This document shows, in pieces, positions 33,481 to 64,000 of a stretch of 64,000 bases of DNA. The position numbers were made by a program, and so were the translations under genes. Numbering within the stretch: position 1 is the stretch's first letter; each line of letters begins with the position of its first letter. The notes beneath the pieces are model-generated. The model was given only the letters and a program-made list of their open reading frames with translations. It was not told the DNA's origin and made no database searches. The stretch lies in assembly GCA_963931865.1 (NCBI GenBank), contig OZ007518.1:1425549-1489548 (forward strand). The letters are read 5' to 3'. The DNA comes from Axinella damicornis. Its lineage: Eukaryota; Porifera; Demospongiae; Axinellida; Axinellidae.

Positions 33481-33600
33481 CAGCCTTGTTCCCAGGCCGT
33501 TCCCACCACCAGTATTTCATCGCTTCCAGTATGAAATACGCCGTATTTCATACTGGAAGCGATGAAATACTGGTGGTGGGAACGGCCTGGGAATGAGGCT
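33481..33600. mobile_element. Near-perfect 120-bp hairpin, family B, 9-bp TSD
   Basis: The arms include TTCCCACCACCAGTATTTCA and its complement. Perfect ACCTTCACA repeats lie on both sides (33472-33480, 33601-33609). Confidence 0.9.
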
Positions 33601-34388
33601 ACCTTCACATTGATCACCTGACCTGACCTAATATACCCTAACTCATCGCCCTACTTCCTGCCCGACCAATAACCACTTTGAAATACGAAGCACGACCTAC
33701 CTGCAGGCCTAATGGGTATTCCGCTACAGGATAATAGGTCATGCCTTGATTGATTAGCGACCAGAGTGGAGGAGGCACTTGAGCTGCAACTATATGGTGA
33801 CCAGAGTTCGGTATAAACAGCCCTTCTCTATACAGTAACTAAAGTATACTTAGTTATGTTGCAACCTAGAATAAGGAAGCTACCCCTTGAAGCTGTGTAT
33901 GGTACTTTTCAATCTTCAGAAATTCAAGAGGAGGCGGTGTATTATTGGCAATTCACCTGCAGAGGTAGTATCCTCACCATGCACAGCAACTTGAAGTGAT
34001 TGCTGTAAAATTGTCTACCCCAGTAGCTAGCTAGCTACCGGTCAGGTGATATGCTCTGTATATTTTCCTCCAATACAAGTCATCCCAAATGCATTGATCT
34101 ACCTTCGTGCATGACTGTGGCTCCAAATAGCTACTTGGATCGCTGGGTGCATTTTCAGCTTCATACCCCTTTTGGGTGGGATACTACCTTTAATTACTTT
34201 AGCAGCAAATTCAACCAATCATGTCATTCAAGGACAATCACTAAACGACTATAACATTATCATAATAGTCTGCTGAGCTACACGTACTGTATACTCTTAC
34301 TGTTCAAACTTAGATACTTAGCCTGCGCCAGTCTATATACTATCATACATTTTCTACTGTAACAGTCTGTTTAGTCATTGGCCATGGC

Positions 34389-34850
34389 TCATGACGAATA
34401 GACCTTCAGTTTCCACTCTTGATTGGCATTGCCAATTGTCTTCTTCTCTTCAAGCTTCACCCAATTGACAGTCGTTCCACCGATAGTTCCAGGAACAATG
34501 GTCAAAACTTGACCTGGTTTAGCACGAGACTCAATAAACATAATGCTGCCATCTTCAACAAGCTTCCACTGCTGATCTGAATTCGAACTTGCTTTCGCTT
34601 GAGTTCTAACTTGTGGGCCACCATAGTATAGTCCCATGACAAGGTTATTTGCCTCTGAAACGATATAGTAGTAGTCTCCGTCAGCATCAGCCTCAAACGT
34701 CCATAATTGATTGTTAATGTCTCCAACAGCCGCATAAGTAGCAATGTTGGTATCTTCACCAACGTTCGCTCCGTAAAGCGAAGCGAATTGTGCGTTAAGC
34801 TGGCTCTGGATAAAATAGTCTTGGTCTGGAGTCGGTTGATTACTCAGCAT
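34389..34850 (-). CDS. Ricin-B type (beta-trefoil) lectin, single exon
   Basis: 153 aa, uninterrupted, ATG at 34850 in an AAAAATG context, stop TGA. Three QxW motifs, one per trefoil lobe (QLW ~48-50, QQW ~97-99, QEW ~144-146), mark the ricin-B lectin fold, which binds galactose-type or other glycans. No toxic enzyme domain is present: the protein is the lectin domain alone plus a ~20-residue N-terminal tail. No signal peptide is visible, so it would be cytoplasmic or leave the cell unconventionally. It lies head to head with DNAH1, 886 bp apart. Lack of introns beside heavily split genes could reflect horizontal origin or retroposition; codon use alone cannot decide. The sugar ligand is unknown. 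Confidence 0.82.
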   Translation of the reverse strand: MLSNQPTPDQDYFIQSQLNAQFASLYGANVGEDTNIATYAAVGDINNQLWTFEADADGDYYYIVSEANNLVMGLYYGGPQVRTQAKASSNSDQQWKLVEDGSIMFIESRAKPGQVLTIVPGTIGGTTVNWVKLEEKKTIGNANQEWKLKVYSS

Positions 34851-34937
34851 TTTTAATTTGAGACTGGAGTTGAACTTCTTTCAAATGGTCTTCAGTTTGA
34901 GTCTGCGGATGAACTGAAGCAAAGCGCAGGATTGTTA

Positions 34938-34945
34938 CTTTTATA
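34938..34945 (-). promoter_or_regulatory. TATA box of the lectin gene
   Basis: TATAAAAG on the minus strand, about 90 bp before the lectin ATG, which would give a short 5' UTR. Confidence 0.6.
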
Positions 34946-34950
34946 CTAAC

Positions 34951-35552
34951 TGTCTAGCATGCTGCTTGAAATCAGTCCCACACTCAATAAGGACTTTCCT
35001 TCTTTCATAATAGTATTGAAAATCTAATTATGGAATGCTTAAATTGAACACTCAATTAAATTGCATGCATTGGAATGTCAACAATAATTACAAAATGGCC
35101 TCTTTATAATGCCAAGGAATGCTCCGTACACATGGATGGTATTATAAGGTATCTTTCCTTCCCATACATTGACTGGCCTGACATACTAGCTCAGTGGCAT
35201 CATTCTAACACTCAATATAAGGATCAAAAATTAGAAAGCTAGGTAGGCATGTCCTTATCTCAGTTGCCTGGCATTCTGACCAACTGAAGGATCAATGTAC
35301 ATGTAAAAATGTAACAGGATGTAGGGATACCAGAACGGCAAAAAGTAAGGAAACAAGGTAGGGATGATCACACAAAACAGTGAAGTAGACAAACAATCCC
35401 CCCTACATAATTAGCTATCGATATCTTTCTTCATTAAAACTAGCTAAAAACGCAAACTAAGCCAGACCTTAATTGCCAAGGCTACAATAATTATTATGCT
35501 CTGGACAGCTCATTAGCCCTCCAGTAACATCATGACATGCATGTGTTTTCCA
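34951..35552. other. Spacer between lectin and DNAH1
   Basis: AT-rich, without a supported gene or repeat family. Confidence 0.5.
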
Positions 35553-35566
35553 GTTGCCATAGCAAC
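35553..35566. promoter_or_regulatory. X-box (RFX site) upstream of DNAH1
   Basis: GTTGCCATAGCAAC fits the RFX consensus GTTNCCATRGNAAC at every position, and its half-sites GTTGC / GCAAC are perfect inverted repeats. It lies 170 bp before the DNAH1 ATG. Confidence 0.75.
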
Positions 35567-35736
35567 TAAGTAGTTAAATGGCGGCAGCTTGTTATGCACC
35601 GTACCTGCGCAGGTGCAACAAGCTTAAGCCGAAGGACATTACCACAGCTGCGTGAGTCAGTGAGAGGAGAACTGTTTCGACTACCTACATTGTGGCAGTG
35701 CAGAAGAGACACAAGTGAACTACTTCAAGTGCTGGT

Positions 35737-63084
<27,348 letters not shown>

Positions 63085-63209
63085 GTGAGTGTACTTTGTG
63101 TCTGTATACTACGTGCTATGCTCGCTTGTTTGGCCAGCCCATATCTCCTTTCCAATCCCTTGTGTGTGACTGTGTGTGTGTGTGTGTGTGTGCACAGACC
63201 TGCGTTTGT

Positions 63210-63276
<67 letters not shown>

Positions 63277-64000
63277 ATGCTTGTGTGTGTGTGAGAGAGA
63301 GAGAGAGAGCAGGAGCGCATCGAGCCGGCTTGATGCACTGCTGGTGACAGAGGACACACAATTCTCAATTGCAATACCTGGGAGGCGCTGCGCAAGTGTA
63401 AGTAGATTCATAGAGCTATGAATATCTTCATATACCACAAAACCCACAAGTGAAACAGACAGCGAGTTGTATAAAAGCGTGGTTGCTCTTGTGCATGTAC
63501 ACATAATCTACACAATAACCTCTTGTTGGGTTTACAAATTTTTGGAAGGCCTAACTTAACGTGGGCCTAAAACTAGAATATGAATGTGAATGTGATGGGG
63601 TGTAGCCTCGTACCTAAGGCCCACCCGCCGGCCTGGTATCCCACTGTTGTTTTATTTCCCAGTCCAGTCATGGACTACCATGTTACATCCATACAATAGT
63701 ACTGGCCGGGCTATACTAGTACCACATTTGAATTTTTATACCAGTACCAAATACTTCTGTACTGGTATTGGTTGATACCATTACCAATCTCATTACTAAC
63801 CCCCCCCCCCCCCCCCCCCCCCCCTAGTCTCGCGGGGCCAAACCCACACGGAAGGGAGGGTCTGGTCAAGTTACAATTACCAATTTGTTTTTGACACCCC
63901 AGAGAAGTTCTGGTGTTAGGAATGCAATCAAGGCAGAAGTAGCGCTTTGTGGGTTCGATCAAGCAAATGAGTTCACACCTTGTACTACGCCCGAGTATCA
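63085..64000 (+). other. DNAH1 intron 36 (incomplete)
   Basis: (GT)n at 63170-63280, a TATA-bearing repeat copy (63412-63575; TATAAAAGC 63470-63478), GATACC-type sequence and a C run (63800-63824). No exon is recognised before the window ends. Confidence 0.7.

Larger units (their letters stand above)
29483..34388. other. Intergenic region without a supported gene
   Basis: It is AT-richer than its surroundings, with many TAGCTAGCT-type motifs. Open frames are short and unsupported. It holds a perfect 52-bp palindrome (32334-32385), a family B hairpin (33481-33600) and an inverted pair (about 32126-32156 and 33400-33432, CTTAGTTCCAGGTA..AGGAATGCTA) that may bound a 1.3-kb element. Confidence 0.6.

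Overview
The window looks like nuclear DNA of an early-branching animal, most likely a sponge (inference). It has spliced genes in the standard code and cilium genes of animal type. Four intron-poor kinase-Kelch paralogs stand in tandem. The non-coding DNA is packed with small fold-back elements and long microsatellites. A 200-N assembly gap lies at 43140-43339.

Layout. (1) 1-20.4 kb: a segmental-duplication array on the + strand with four kinase / coiled-coil / Kelch genes (1710-3989, 5788-8055, 11068-13290, 17095-19335). Paralogous flanks serve as natural empty sites, so several transposon insertions can be read exactly. These include an apparently intact 2.3-kb DNA transposon with a 625-aa DDE-like protein at 14498-16790. 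(2) 20.4-24.0 kb, minus strand: an IFT43 homologue in very short exons. (3) 24.3-29.5 kb, plus strand: a PPP1R14 (CPI-17/PHI-1 type) phosphatase-inhibitor homologue in four exons, head to head with IFT43. (4) 29.5-34.4 kb: AT-rich DNA without a gene I can support, with perfect palindromes. (5) 34389-34850, minus: an intronless ricin-B type beta-trefoil lectin with a TATA box. (6) 35737 to beyond the window: the N-terminal part of axonemal dynein heavy chain DNAH1; 36 exons were placed, ending inside the AAA2 region, with some missing in the gap.

How it fits together. IFT43 (retrograde intraflagellar transport) and DNAH1 (inner-arm dynein) are cilium genes, and each has an RFX X-box-like site just upstream. 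The kinase-Kelch genes share a nearly constant kinase domain and vary mainly in short clusters, about one or two per Kelch blade. I read this as a possible family of diversified recognition receptors with a common kinase output. Across three spliced genes on both strands, microsatellites follow intron polarity: (GT)n after donors, (CA)n or (CCCT)n before acceptors. A fold-back family with TAG(C/T)CTCGTTCCCAG ends makes 9-bp target duplications in at least five insertions here.
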